From an uncultured Clostridium sp. (lineage in GTDB: Bacteria; Bacillota; Clostridia; TANB77; CAG-508), in NCBI GenBank assembly GCA_946495655.1, contig CAMMDS010000015.1, forward strand, positions 1 through 33,285: a stretch of 33,285 nt of DNA, in the 5' to 3' direction. The translations under genes and the position numbers were made by a program. Below, one piece after another: positions 10,201 through 18,766 of this stretch. The notes under the pieces are model-generated. The model saw only the letters and a list, made by a program, of their open reading frames with translations, was not told where the DNA came from and made no database searches. Numbering within the stretch: the first letter of the stretch is position 1; each line of letters begins with the position of its first letter.

Positions 10201-12248
10201 ATAAATTGTAATTTTCTCCACGTTTCACTATCGTTACCTGCTATTGCTGCATATATATTTCTCATTGCAGCATCATCTGGGAATCTTTTGTTTTGTCTAA
10301 TGTAATCTCTAACTCTTCTAGAAATTTCTCCTTCTGCATAAGTATTAGTTTCTAGTCCAAGTTCATTATATAGATATCCATCTACTAATTGTGTTCCTGT
10401 TTGAGTATATCTTCCATTTTCATTTAAAGTATATCCCATTAATTCTAATTGAGTATATACTGAATTGCTATTTCCAACTCTATTTAGTGAGTTGCTTGAT
10501 GGATAATTATCTGTATAAGCTCCAATTTCTCTAAATCTATTATCAAAATCTGTTCTTGTAATCTCTACTCCAGGTACAACTGTTGTGTTTGCCTCAGTTG
10601 CTTTTGAGCTTACATTCCATTCATTTGTATTATATAATCCTGCATTAATCATTTGCTCTGCCGAATTATATTGTCTACTTGCTGTATTCAAATATTCTGT
10701 TGGTAAATATCTCTGTCCATTGTATTCAAATACAACATAGTACTTTCTACTTGGGTCTAATCCTTTGAACAAATAATTTCCGTTTTCATCAGTATATGTA
10801 GGATTTATTCTACACATTAATTCTTCTTCTGAAATACCTGCTTCGTTTGGATCAGAATATAGTTGTGCAATTGATCCATCTTCTGTATATAAAGTAACTT
10901 TTATGTTCTTTAATGGTATATCTCCTGTTGTAGAACTTATACCATCTGCTAAAGACTCTTTTCCAGTTAAAGCATCTTCCCAAACATGTCCTCCCAAACT
11001 CATTTCAGAATAAACTTCTCCTATTCTTATTTCCAATTGTTGCTCATAAATACTTCTAATTGCATCTGCAGACATTATTGGTTGTTTTTCATTAGGTGGA
11101 TATATTCCTGTTGTTGTACAAGAATAATCTCTAAATAGTAAGTTACCATAGTCATCATAGTGATTATGTTCCCCATAATGCTCATGATAATATGTTATAG
11201 TATACTTCCAACCATCAAGATCCACTCTTTCGCCATTTGCCATCATATATTTAAAATCTACTACTAAAGATATTGAAACAATTCGGTCTGAATAGCTTCC
11301 TTCAAAATCTGCATTTGGATCTCTAAAAGTTATTTGGAACTCTTCTCCACTTTTTGGATATACTTGATCACCTCTGTCTACCTTGAGTGAGCTGTCTGGT
11401 TCAAAATATTGAAATTCAACCTCTTCTCCATCCATAATGAAATCAAGTATTTCCATGTCATCATCCACAATTTCCCCTTGACTATTGTATCCAACAAGTC
11501 TTATATCACTAATTCCTCCGAATGTTACATCTCCATAGGTTGCTTGTGTATAGTTTATCTTAAATGGTCCTGCAGTATATGTATTTGTATTTTGATTAGA
11601 ATTCAATTCAAATTCATTCATGTCTGTTGAATCTTGAGGGTTCAACCCATTTCCTGATCTTACCTGTTCATCAAATGTTTGATAATCTAAAGCTTCTTGA
11701 TATAATCTTGAGCCTCCGTTATATTGATTGCTCAAAGCCCAAATTGCTTCTTGTTTTTCTAAAGAAAATTGCTTTAATGGTAAATCAGAAATTACATAGG
11801 CTTCAGCTGGTGTTAATGTTCCATGATCAGCCACTGTAAAAAATGTTGTAGATCTTAACCCTGCATATGGTTCAGCCGCATGCTTACAATAAGAAGTATA
11901 TGTTTTTCCAATCAATGCTTCTGCTTGTGCTTTAGTTAATTGCCAATCTAGGACATCAGCAGCAACACCAAATCGGGTACAATAAATCTGATAATCACCA
12001 TTTGCTGGTATCTCTTGAACACTATTTACTTCAAAAGCTTCAAAATCTCCAGACAAATAATAATCATATGTATTAGGATCAGGCTCCCCAGGAGCTAGTG
12101 AAGCACTAGAAGCTGCATAGGTTTCTGGTTCAGTTGCAGAAGTATTGTCGACTGCCAATGTATCTTTAGTAAAAGAACTATGTGTTCCTATTAAAGCTAA
12201 TATTATTATTAGAAGTAATACTAAAGTCAATAAAACCTTCTTTTTCAT
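7239..12248 (-). CDS. Giant secreted surface protein: probable thioester domain, SdrD-B-like repeats, C-terminal membrane anchor
   Basis: A 1669-residue protein with a signal peptide (basic MKKK, then a hydrophobic run to about residue 22) and a C-terminal membrane helix followed by RRKVLKNKKQ. Residues ~62-220 resemble a Cys-Gln thioester domain: Cys90 in DYQIYCTRFG and Gln166 in EKQEAIWAL, close to the family's QxAIW signature. SdrD-B/Cna-B-type beta domains follow: one around 415-520 (GGHVWEDALTG..., TDENGNYLFKGLDPSRKYYV) and one around 1105-1260 (NGTVWEDERTE..., TTDENGRYNITNYIPGDYVI). No LPXTG is present, but LPPFG directly precedes the anchor helix in the position of a sorting signal. 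AAAGGAGGG precedes the ATG. It lies 18 bases after the other giant gene, so the two share an operon. Likely an adhesin; target unknown. Confidence 0.85.
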   Translation of the reverse strand: MKKKVLLTLVLLLIIILALIGTHSSFTKDTLAVDNTSATEPETYAASSASLAPGEPDPNTYDYYLSGDFEAFEVNSVQEIPANGDYQIYCTRFGVAADVLDWQLTKAQAEALIGKTYTSYCKHAAEPYAGLRSTTFFTVADHGTLTPAEAYVISDLPLKQFSLEKQEAIWALSNQYNGGSRLYQEALDYQTFDEQVRSGNGLNPQDSTDMNEFELNSNQNTNTYTAGPFKINYTQATYGDVTFGGISDIRLVGYNSQGEIVDDDMEILDFIMDGEEVEFQYFEPDSSLKVDRGDQVYPKSGEEFQITFRDPNADFEGSYSDRIVSISLVVDFKYMMANGERVDLDGWKYTITYYHEHYGEHNHYDDYGNLLFRDYSCTTTGIYPPNEKQPIMSADAIRSIYEQQLEIRIGEVYSEMSLGGHVWEDALTGKESLADGISSTTGDIPLKNIKVTLYTEDGSIAQLYSDPNEAGISEEELMCRINPTYTDENGNYLFKGLDPSRKYYVVFEYNGQRYLPTEYLNTASRQYNSAEQMINAGLYNTNEWNVSSKATEANTTVVPGVEITRTDFDNRFREIGAYTDNYPSSNSLNRVGNSNSVYTQLELMGYTLNENGRYTQTGTQLVDGYLYNELGLETNTYAEGEISRRVRDYIRQNKRFPDDAAMRNIYAAIAGNDSETWRKLQFIEDTNIQAYSGSPFTQEIDLYPGFDNFYINDNGADYSSGGDAQNGNYDTSSGTALYPGQYYINLGLWRRQEFDTSLRKDVYKAALKINDKTVVYNYDKRAAEGSGANNANGQDNNTYWDINVRMSDYNSYYGTDYNREIYESDYTYSSAALNHPGSDLEVYVTYKITIRNQSMSIMSHIEEIVDYYDSDYTYKPNLSWIMYQTSSNRNTSVDEDDYYNMMQQSQDVIDNESTGAATFIDNAHDVNANEGNSKYNNEKNLGSQYQNLYIRGLENKKLATGETAYIYLTFEVNKDSNGRIILDSDSSPKENLAEINGYSTFYRDGTELPNGVQKDSNDIAGLLDRDSNPGNLVASDLTGDRYEKNFEDDTDRAPSLRLLIDSDGARIANGTVWEDERTETIGDPNASQDAIIGDGIRQDDEIGISGVTVQLVEKCIDGSEYIWQETTTDENGRYNITNYIPGDYVIRFYYGDTAATAIPSEGQSVSYNGHDFKSTTYQDGIDQSGNTDISGKYTAYTNTETQNESGTYGYDISKADNAGVNYSDAKDIWSTSNREGLNIIGPVNSARLVQGREAVRSYSTGDITNHKAEVLASPYERPTYNGTEYTDAEMNALYEELMNETYMTAETGVIVAEVEYNKQRADGVNDDGYSLNNVDLGLTEIPKAQLEVDKSISNIKVTLANNSILFDINEAANNAIWQDHEEYSIDRNKVDADNDGVGNNNYYQSGDAIGMYEEYYTNENRHRYSYREEIDNIVTRTDKGLVQLTMDEELMHGATIQITYTVKVTNVGEVDYVDGNSKNFYYKGDTTGAHISTTSANQVVDYVQNNLQFAANNETNSNDGWQVKPASEIISEGLVNNRLTDNLAQFNNIIQTESFAEDLLPGQEISKTLILSQLITPENTDDDLTYSNMVELVKTSNEVGRRMAYSVVGNQDPLLDDASEVDSSSAERIIILPPFGEARIYYAIGAIVAVMLIGGIILIRRKVLKNKKQ

Positions 12249-12266
12249 ATAATACCCTCCTTTCTT

Positions 12267-15200
12267 CTAACCTTTTTTATTTAAAACATGTTTTCTTATT
12301 TCATAAATTCCCACACCTAAAATTGTTATTACAGTGATTGTTAATATTGTATATCCAACAATTTTACCTGTTACCAAACCTAGTACTAATTCTGCATTTG
12401 ATATATCATCTTCATTTGATACTTGGTTTGCTTGTATAGAATCTATATCTTGTAAACCTTGTTCATTATACGTTTCATAAAGCTCTGCTGTATTTCTTAC
12501 TACCCCAAGTTTATCTTCTGTAATATTAACTGAAAGTATTAGTTTTACTTCTTGTGATTCTCCTGGTTCTATTCTAATATTTTCTAAGCTTGAATTATAT
12601 ATGTTTCCATTATCTGATAAATACCAATCATTATTTAATTCTGTACTAAATGAAAACTCTTCTGGTAAATAATCAACAATTGTTCTTGCATATCCACTAA
12701 CATTGCCCTCATTTGTTACTACTATACTATATTCTATAACCGCTGTACTCTTTCCTAAGTTGCTTCCTAAAACCTCAACTCTAGCTACTTTTAAATCGTT
12801 ATGCTCATCCACCCTGGTTCCTATAGTTGGCGTTGATAAAGTTACCTTGTCTATATATTTATCTATTCTTAGATCAAATTTTTCTGATTCATATATTCCT
12901 ATATCTATATCTCTTGCATTTTCATCAACTATCACAATTGTGTCTGTTATAGCTGCAATTCTTCTCTCTCCGTCTAATGTTATATTAATGTCTATTGTAT
13001 CTGAATTCAATGATGAATCTACTTCTTCTGCCTGGTATTTAGTTAGACTATATCTTGAAGAATCATATACGAAAATTACAACATATTCACCTGGCTCTAA
13101 ATTATTAAATTCATATACACCCGTCTCAGATGTCTCGGTAATTTTTTCTTCGTTTGTATCTATATCACGAACTATTACATTATTAATTTTATCTAATAAA
13201 TATACATCAATTCCAGGTGCTGTTGCTTCATCAGTATCCCTTCTACCATTTTGATTACTATCTATCCATGCTGTTCCTGTTATTCTATATCTGTTTTCTT
13301 CTCCTCCTGGATTGTCAGTTCCTGGATGATCTATGTCTTCATTATATTCAATAATATTTATAACTTCATTACTTTCAATATCTGATATAGTATCAGCTTG
13401 AACTATTATTTTATTTCTAACCTCTTTATCATTTCTATCTGATAAAAGATTTGCTTTTGCTATTATTGTAACCTCTGTAGTAGTATTTGGATTCATCTGG
13501 TTTAATGATATTAACAATTTTCCATCTTGCAATGTAGTAACTTTAACATTATCACCATTATTATATCTATAAGTTGCTTCTACAAATTCTAAACCTTCAG
13601 GCAATTCGTCTATTATGTTAACATTTGTTGCAGTTGATCTTCCTGCATTTGTTACAGAAAATTTATATGTTATGTTTTCCTCTTCTTTAACATATTTTGG
13701 TGAAGAAGTTAATTCTGAAATTTGCAAATTAACTTTCTCTGAACTATGTTCAAATACATTTGAATAATGTTCTTCTATATTATCTGCAACTGCTGTTACT
13801 AGCATTCTCATGTTTCCAGTAAATTCCGTTACTCTTGTTTTTAATATAATATATTTTACAGTTTCGAGTGTTCCTACCCCTACTTGCAATGTATTTCTTG
13901 ATTCATCAAATGATACGCCATCAGTAATTTCTTCTTCATCAGGTAATTGATTTTTAACTACTGCACTAATGAATTCCATTCCTTCTGGTAACTCAATAGT
14001 TACTATAGTATTTTCTATTGTTTCTAAATCTGCAATATTAGATAATCTGATAGTATACTCTATTTCTTCTCCAGCTTTTAATACTTTTGTTTCTTCCACA
14101 TGTCCTATCAAATCTATCTTCATTTTACCATCATCAACTTTCATAATATATTGATTTGAAGGTATTGGATTTTTTATATCATCTGTCGATATTTCTAAAG
14201 AATGAACAATTTCTTTAGGAAATTTATTTGATTCTGCAACATCATTTAATTCTTCGTCTGTCATATCTTCTGAGGCATTTTTATCTGTATAATTATCTAT
14301 TTTGATATAGTATGGTATTTCTACTTCTTCATTTGGATTTACTGTTCCTACATCAATAGTTCTAACTTCATCTTCACTTGGTTTAAATTCACTTGCAACA
14401 TAGAAATCCACAAATGATGAATATTCTGGTACAGGAATTCTTAATTTTACATTGTTTGCTATTTGAGTTCCACTATTTTTTACTGTTACAATCATTTTTA
14501 CTATTTGGCCTTCTCTTACAGTGTTTATCGTTGCTCTAATATCTGCTGACAATTCTGGTCCTGATTCTGTAATAATTCCTATAATTGCAGAATCTTTGCT
14601 TTCTGGAATAGCACCAATATTTGCTTCATTATTATAATATACTTTATACATTCCATAAGCAGAATTATTTGGAGCTATATCAGCTGGAATTTCAATATTA
14701 TATGTAAAATCAATTTTTTCTCCTGCTGACATTTTATAATCATCTTCAAACACTATTAAGAATGATTTTGATAATGTGGTTAATTCTTCTGTCCAATTAT
14801 TATTTCCATCATTTATATCTCTAGTAGCATTTGGATTGTCTGAATAATATACTTTATAGTTTGAATCATTCTCCTCAGAAATCCCTATTTCTGTAGACAA
14901 TGATGTGTCAAATGATGATCCTAAGTTTGTATCTGTGTCAATTTTTTTATTCCCTTTAGATGGAATTCTTCCCAAGATAACTATATTTCCAATATCATTT
15001 GGATAATTATTAATTATAGAACTATTCATTGTAGCTACTCTTTTTTCTGAATAAGTATCAATTTCAACTGTTTTTGGTTCATCTGATATTGATAAAACTG
15101 AATCAGCTCCATCTTTATAGTTACTAATTCCATTTGCTGCAACTACTCCATTTGGTGCAACGAAATTAACTTCTACTTCTATTGTACCTTCTGCTTTTGT

Positions 15201-17255
15201 TGCAGTATCATTTTCATTAGTATATTTCATGGTAATTTTATCTTTTCCACTTGGTGTTAATGTGTCTGTAGTTAAATCTGTATTTAGTACAATTATTGCA
15301 CCTTTATATTCTGCATCAATTGCATATTCTGTTTGATTTCCTTCTAATATTATAGTAATTACTTTATGCCCACTTTTTTCTGTTACATCAGTATCTTTTA
15401 TTTTTAAACCATTGGCTAATAAAATATCAGCGCTCTTTAGATTAACATCTTCTATATATGAAGGCAAAGTAATTTCTAAAGTAGGATTATTAAATAAAGC
15501 ATTATATTCACTTGATGTATCAAGTACCGCTCTTATTTCTACATTTTCATTAGTTACTACTGTTGTTAAATCTTTTTTACTAATTGATAATTCAACTTTT
15601 GTTTCTGGCTCTTTTAATAATATTTGTCTCCAAGCTGTAAAAGTTGTAGTATTAGTCTTTCCTTCCAAATCAACTTTGATTTTCTCAAATGTTTTCATTT
15701 GATCTTTTGAATAACTCATATTTCCTTTTAAAGCTTTTACAATATTTATTTCTATTTGTCCTTCTGTAATTGGCGCAGATGTTGTAATAACTAATTTATT
15801 ATTATCTTTTTCACTTATATCTAAAATATAGTTTCCATTTTCTAATGTTGAATCTTTATTTATTTTTCCTAGCTCTGTTCCATCAGAAGTTTTTACTATA
15901 ATTTCTCCATCTTCACCCAACATTTTATTAAATATTTCTTGACTTATTTCTACTCTTTTATTATATGCATAATTGTTGTTTCCTACAGTAGTAGGGAATT
16001 CACTTTCATCTTCTGTAAGAAATACATCATAACCTTGTGTGAATTCTATAGAAGTAGTCAATTTAGCACTATTTACTGTTGCTGTATATTTTGTATAATA
16101 CTCTGTTTCTACTTTATTAGTAGTTTCATAATTTGTATATAAATAACCTTTGCTGATATCACTAGATGAAGATATTGCAAAATCTGCAACTGTACCTTCT
16201 CTTTCTGTAAATTTTACATCAGCACTTGCTGTGTTATTTATTGTGTTTTCTTCATTATTATATATAGTTATATTTGAATTTGCTGTAATACTGCTATCAA
16301 TTCCATTCTCAGATGCATAGTTATAAATATCTCTTCCTTCAAAAAGGAATGTTACCAAATATTCATCTGATGTTCCTTCTTTCCATGAAATACTATCATC
16401 CAAATTAGATGTATTAATTATAACTTTACCATTTTCTTGGTCGTAAGTATAATTAGCACTTGTAAAATCTAAGCCATCTGTTTTACCATTAGTTGCTGAT
16501 GTAGTTGTAGCTATTACATTTACTGAAGTTGGTTTTGTAGCATTTAAAGTTGGAACTGTTACTTCGATGTTTGTTGATTTTATTGGGAAAGTGGCATCTT
16601 TTACATTTGATTTAATTTTAGCTTGTACCATTGCACCATAATTTCCATCTGTAGCGTATGGAACATACTTATTAGCCTCTATTGTTAATTCAGTCTCTGC
16701 ATTTCCTGCCCATGATAATTTATTTGTTACTTCTTTCTCAATAGAGTTTTCATCTCCATTACCGTCTATATATGTTCCAGTAAATTTAGTTATTGTTTCT
16801 TTACTAAAATAATCTAGTGATACATCTTCGTTTTTTAATATTTCAATTGGAAGCTCTATAGTAATATCTGAACCATTATTCAACCTATTTAAAGATATTT
16901 TATTATTTTCTGTATCAACACTTTGAATATTTTCATTTGTTATTCCGTCTTTTAGTTTAAAATTAGTGTTTAGAAACTCTATTGTTCCATTTTGCAAATA
17001 TCCTGCACTATTAATTTTAATTTTTAAATATATTTTTGAATCATCTGAATTTATATCAAATGTTTGATTATGTGATTCTCCATTAAAATACGAGTTAAAC
17101 TCTACATTTTTGTGATTAGTCGTAGCTGTTTGTTCATTTAACTCTTCATCACTTAGTGCATATGCTATTGTGTATTCTCCAAGAATAATCATATTTGCAC
17201 TTACTAAAATTAATACTAAAATTAATGCAATAATCTTTTTTAATAGTTTACTCAT
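12267..17255 (-). CDS. Giant secreted surface protein with DUF11 and SdrD-B-like domains
   Basis: About 1662 residues: signal peptide (MSKLLKKIIALILVLILV...), a long N-terminal region of beta-rich, Asn/Thr/Ser-rich repeats, then DUF11-type repeats in the second half (for example VTNAGRSTATNVNIIDELPE and IRLSNIADLETIENT). Next comes an SdrD-B domain (GTAWIDSNQNGRRDTDEATA ... YEFNNLEPGEYVVIF), another DUF11-like unit (VVTNEGNVSGYARTIVDYLP), and a C-terminal membrane helix with the basic tail EIRKHVLNKKG. There is no LPXTG. These modules build long stalks on Gram-positive surfaces. The in-frame ATG at 17267 is unlikely because GGAGG lies between it and the ATG at 17255. First gene of the two-gene operon, behind a strong promoter. 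Substrate and partner unknown. Confidence 0.85.
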   Translation of the reverse strand: MSKLLKKIIALILVLILVSANMIILGEYTIAYALSDEELNEQTATTNHKNVEFNSYFNGESHNQTFDINSDDSKIYLKIKINSAGYLQNGTIEFLNTNFKLKDGITNENIQSVDTENNKISLNRLNNGSDITIELPIEILKNEDVSLDYFSKETITKFTGTYIDGNGDENSIEKEVTNKLSWAGNAETELTIEANKYVPYATDGNYGAMVQAKIKSNVKDATFPIKSTNIEVTVPTLNATKPTSVNVIATTTSATNGKTDGLDFTSANYTYDQENGKVIINTSNLDDSISWKEGTSDEYLVTFLFEGRDIYNYASENGIDSSITANSNITIYNNEENTINNTASADVKFTEREGTVADFAISSSSDISKGYLYTNYETTNKVETEYYTKYTATVNSAKLTTSIEFTQGYDVFLTEDESEFPTTVGNNNYAYNKRVEISQEIFNKMLGEDGEIIVKTSDGTELGKINKDSTLENGNYILDISEKDNNKLVITTSAPITEGQIEINIVKALKGNMSYSKDQMKTFEKIKVDLEGKTNTTTFTAWRQILLKEPETKVELSISKKDLTTVVTNENVEIRAVLDTSSEYNALFNNPTLEITLPSYIEDVNLKSADILLANGLKIKDTDVTEKSGHKVITIILEGNQTEYAIDAEYKGAIIVLNTDLTTDTLTPSGKDKITMKYTNENDTATKAEGTIEVEVNFVAPNGVVAANGISNYKDGADSVLSISDEPKTVEIDTYSEKRVATMNSSIINNYPNDIGNIVILGRIPSKGNKKIDTDTNLGSSFDTSLSTEIGISEENDSNYKVYYSDNPNATRDINDGNNNWTEELTTLSKSFLIVFEDDYKMSAGEKIDFTYNIEIPADIAPNNSAYGMYKVYYNNEANIGAIPESKDSAIIGIITESGPELSADIRATINTVREGQIVKMIVTVKNSGTQIANNVKLRIPVPEYSSFVDFYVASEFKPSEDEVRTIDVGTVNPNEEVEIPYYIKIDNYTDKNASEDMTDEELNDVAESNKFPKEIVHSLEISTDDIKNPIPSNQYIMKVDDGKMKIDLIGHVEETKVLKAGEEIEYTIRLSNIADLETIENTIVTIELPEGMEFISAVVKNQLPDEEEITDGVSFDESRNTLQVGVGTLETVKYIILKTRVTEFTGNMRMLVTAVADNIEEHYSNVFEHSSEKVNLQISELTSSPKYVKEEENITYKFSVTNAGRSTATNVNIIDELPEGLEFVEATYRYNNGDNVKVTTLQDGKLLISLNQMNPNTTTEVTIIAKANLLSDRNDKEVRNKIIVQADTISDIESNEVINIIEYNEDIDHPGTDNPGGEENRYRITGTAWIDSNQNGRRDTDEATAPGIDVYLLDKINNVIVRDIDTNEEKITETSETGVYEFNNLEPGEYVVIFVYDSSRYSLTKYQAEEVDSSLNSDTIDINITLDGERRIAAITDTIVIVDENARDIDIGIYESEKFDLRIDKYIDKVTLSTPTIGTRVDEHNDLKVARVEVLGSNLGKSTAVIEYSIVVTNEGNVSGYARTIVDYLPEEFSFSTELNNDWYLSDNGNIYNSSLENIRIEPGESQEVKLILSVNITEDKLGVVRNTAELYETYNEQGLQDIDSIQANQVSNEDDISNAELVLGLVTGKIVGYTILTITVITILGVGIYEIRKHVLNKKG

Positions 17256-17289
17256 AATAACCTCCATTTTATATCCAACATATAAATAT

Positions 17290-17318
17290 ATTATACGATA
17301 TTTTTATTGTTTTTTCAA
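17290..17318 (-). promoter_or_regulatory. Sigma-A promoter of the surface-protein operon
   Basis: On the minus strand TTGAAA (17313-17318), a 17-base spacer, then a perfect TATAAT (17290-17295), 35 bases upstream of the chosen start. Near-consensus spacing and boxes suggest strong vegetative expression. Confidence 0.75.
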
Positions 17319-17620
17319 TACTTTCCAAGTTTTTCTTAAACTTTTTATGTATATTTAGTCAATATCTTCTATATAAATACCTAATATGACAATATAGTAT
17401 AATATACATTATTATTTTAGCATTTTTTAATTTCATTTCAATACTTATTTTATTACGATTTCAAATATTATCTCCATTCTTTTTACGGAAACTCTAAACT
17501 AAGAGAAATATTAAATTTATATTACATTTTTATTACAGTTTTACAATAGTAACTATTTTTATTATTTTGAATATTATATTATAGTTTTTTTAACATATAT
17601 TATATAGAGGTGATTGATTA
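17319..17620. other. Divergent intergenic region
   Basis: AT-rich spacer between the leftward surface operon and the rightward small genes. Apart from the surface-operon promoter to its left and the ribosome site AGAGGTGA just before 17621, I see no convincing promoter for the plus-strand genes, no RNA motif and no repeat. Confidence 0.6.
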
Positions 17621-17788
17621 ATGAATAATAAAGAAAATAATAACAACAATATGAACATGGCACAACTAATGTCAATGCTTTCAAAAATGGATAAAAAAGA
17701 TTTAGAGCAAGGTCTAAACAAAGTAAGCCAAATGTTAAAATCCAATGATGCAAATTCTATTATAAACGAGATAAAGAAAAATAAATAA
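17621..17788 (+). CDS. Small hypothetical protein (55 aa)
   Basis: A 55-residue reading frame beginning with an Asn-rich stretch (MNNKENNNNN), then a Met-rich helix-forming part (MAQLMSMLSKMDKKDLEQGL) and a Lys-rich tail. AGAGGTGA lies 7 bases before the ATG, and the next gene starts 24 bases after its stop with its own GGAGG, so it is very probably real and co-transcribed. I do not recognise the family. The Asn/Met-rich composition would fit a spore-associated or scaffold protein, but that is a guess. Confidence 0.7.
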   Translation: MNNKENNNNNMNMAQLMSMLSKMDKKDLEQGLNKVSQMLKSNDANSIINEIKKNK

Positions 17789-17812
17789 TTTTTTTGGAAT
17801 GGAGGAATTTAT

Positions 17813-18184
17813 ATGAGTGAAGCAGATATGAGTAATATAATGGAGCAAATTAATAAAATGATGAAAAATAATGAGTTTCCAGATGACTTAAAAAGTATTT
17901 TAAACAATTTTAAAAATTCCTCTGATAATTCAAATGATTCTAATGAATCTAATCAATCTGCAACTCCAGATATTGATATAAATACAATTTTAAAAATGAA
18001 ACAAATAATAGATTCTATGAATTCAAATAAAGATGATCCAAGAGCTAATTTGTTAAAATCATTAAAGCCTTACCTTAAAGAAAGTAGACAAAAAAAAGTA
18101 GATCAATATGTAAAACTTTTTGGACTTGGCAAAGCATTTGAAGCATTTAATTTTCTAGGTGGTGAAAACAAAAATGATGTATAA
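17813..18184 (+). CDS. Conserved small protein of unknown function (123 aa)
   Basis: A 123-residue soluble, acidic protein. The N-terminal half is helical and Met/Asn/Ser-rich, with a low-complexity SSDNSNDSNESNQS linker. The C-terminal half contains DDPRANLLKSLKPYLKESRQ and KKVDQYVKLFGLGKAFEAF, a pattern I associate with short uncharacterised Clostridia proteins (D-R-x-x-L-L-x-x-L-K-P-Y-L). ATGGAGGAATTTAT precedes the ATG. It is the middle gene of a three-gene run, and its stop overlaps the start of the next gene. Function unknown; the block of small genes may be sporulation-linked, but the sequence does not prove it. Confidence 0.8.
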   Translation: MSEADMSNIMEQINKMMKNNEFPDDLKSILNNFKNSSDNSNDSNESNQSATPDIDINTILKMKQIIDSMNSNKDDPRANLLKSLKPYLKESRQKKVDQYVKLFGLGKAFEAFNFLGGENKNDV

Positions 18185-18530
18185 TTTTCCTTTTTACCCG
18201 CACTTTTCTCCTAGATATTATAGCGTCTATCCACAAAATCACCAAAGAAGTACAAAGAAAGATAAAAATATTATCAATGAAAAAATAAGAGTAAACAACT
18301 CTAATCATAAATCAAAAAAAAGTTATAATATGTATGAAAACCAATCAAATACAAATAAGCTTACGGAAAATAACATTCAAAGTAATAATGATGATAATAT
18401 TTTTGAAATATTTGGCATTAAACTACATTCTGATGATATTCTTCTTATTTGTTTAATATTCTTCTTATTTAAAGAAGGCGTAAAAGATGAATACTTATTT
18501 ATATCATTAATACTTCTTCTTTTATCATAA
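18174..18530 (+). CDS. Small membrane protein of unknown function
   Basis: About 118 residues: a Tyr/Pro/Phe-rich start (YNFPFYPHFSPRYYSVYP), a long Asn/Lys/Ser-rich polar linker, and a C-terminal pair of hydrophobic segments (DDILLICLIFFLFKEGV and EYLFISLILLLLS) separated by a charged turn, giving a hairpin anchor. The start is uncertain: GTG at 18159 and ATGs at 18174 and 18177 are in frame; AGGTGG at 18157-18162 supports 18174 or 18177, where the ATG overlaps the previous gene's stop. The overlap suggests translational coupling. Family not recognised by name. Confidence 0.75.
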   Translation: MMYNFPFYPHFSPRYYSVYPQNHQRSTKKDKNIINEKIRVNNSNHKSKKSYNMYENQSNTNKLTENNIQSNNDDNIFEIFGIKLHSDDILLICLIFFLFKEGVKDEYLFISLILLLLS

Positions 18531-18535
18531 GAAAA

Positions 18536-18686
18536 TTGGACGTTAGCGAAATCGAAGATTTCGACGTCCACATGTGCATTTCGCTTCGCGAAAATGCACG
18601 GTCCAAGGAAAATTAACCTTGTTGTATACGGAAAAATCGTTAGAAATACTGAAATAACAAAGAAAAAGTCGATTTTTCCTATACAA
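18536..18686 (+). ncRNA. Candidate structured RNA or palindromic element with four hairpins
   Basis: Intergenic segment visibly richer in G and C than its surroundings. Hairpins: (1) GGACGT..CGAAATC / GATTTCG.ACGTCC at 18538-18569, 13 bp with a GAA loop and a 3-base bulge; (2) GTGCATTTCGC / GCGAAAATGCAC at 18574-18599, 11 bp with one bulge; (3) CAAGG / CCTTG at 18604-18621; (4) TTGTATA.GGAAAAATCG / CGATTTTTCCTATACAA at 18622-18686, 17 bp with one bulged C and a 30-base loop. TTGGAC (18536-18541) can also pair with GTCCAA (18601-18606), which competes with hairpin 1. It lies between the small-gene cluster and the shared terminator. Strand unresolved. It could be a 3'-UTR RNA, a trans-acting RNA or a repeat/MITE. 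Confidence 0.55.
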
Positions 18687-18688
18687 TA

Positions 18689-18743
18689 AAAAAGAAACTT
18701 TTTAAAAAACTATAGTTTACTATAATTTAAAAAGTTTCTTTTT
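18689..18743. terminator. Bidirectional rho-independent terminator
   Basis: Long stem AAAAAGAAACTTTTTAAA (from 18689) and its complement TTTAAAAAGTTTCTTTTT (18726-18743), with an inner ACTATAGTTTACTATA pairing. Both strands end in T runs, so it can stop minC transcription leftwards and the small-gene transcript rightwards. Confidence 0.88.
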
Positions 18744-18766
18744 AAATATTAATTTAGTAATATTAT

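Noticed and set aside
17594..17602. CATATATTA resembling a sporulation sigma (E/K) -10 box before the 55-residue gene
   Set aside because: Its transcription start would fall inside the ribosome site of the gene, and no matching -35 lies at the right distance.
18536..18686. tRNA, tmRNA or T-box in the structured intergenic segment
   Set aside because: There is no cloverleaf, no TTCGA loop in a T-arm context, no CCA end and no T-box motif; the hairpins do not match those families.
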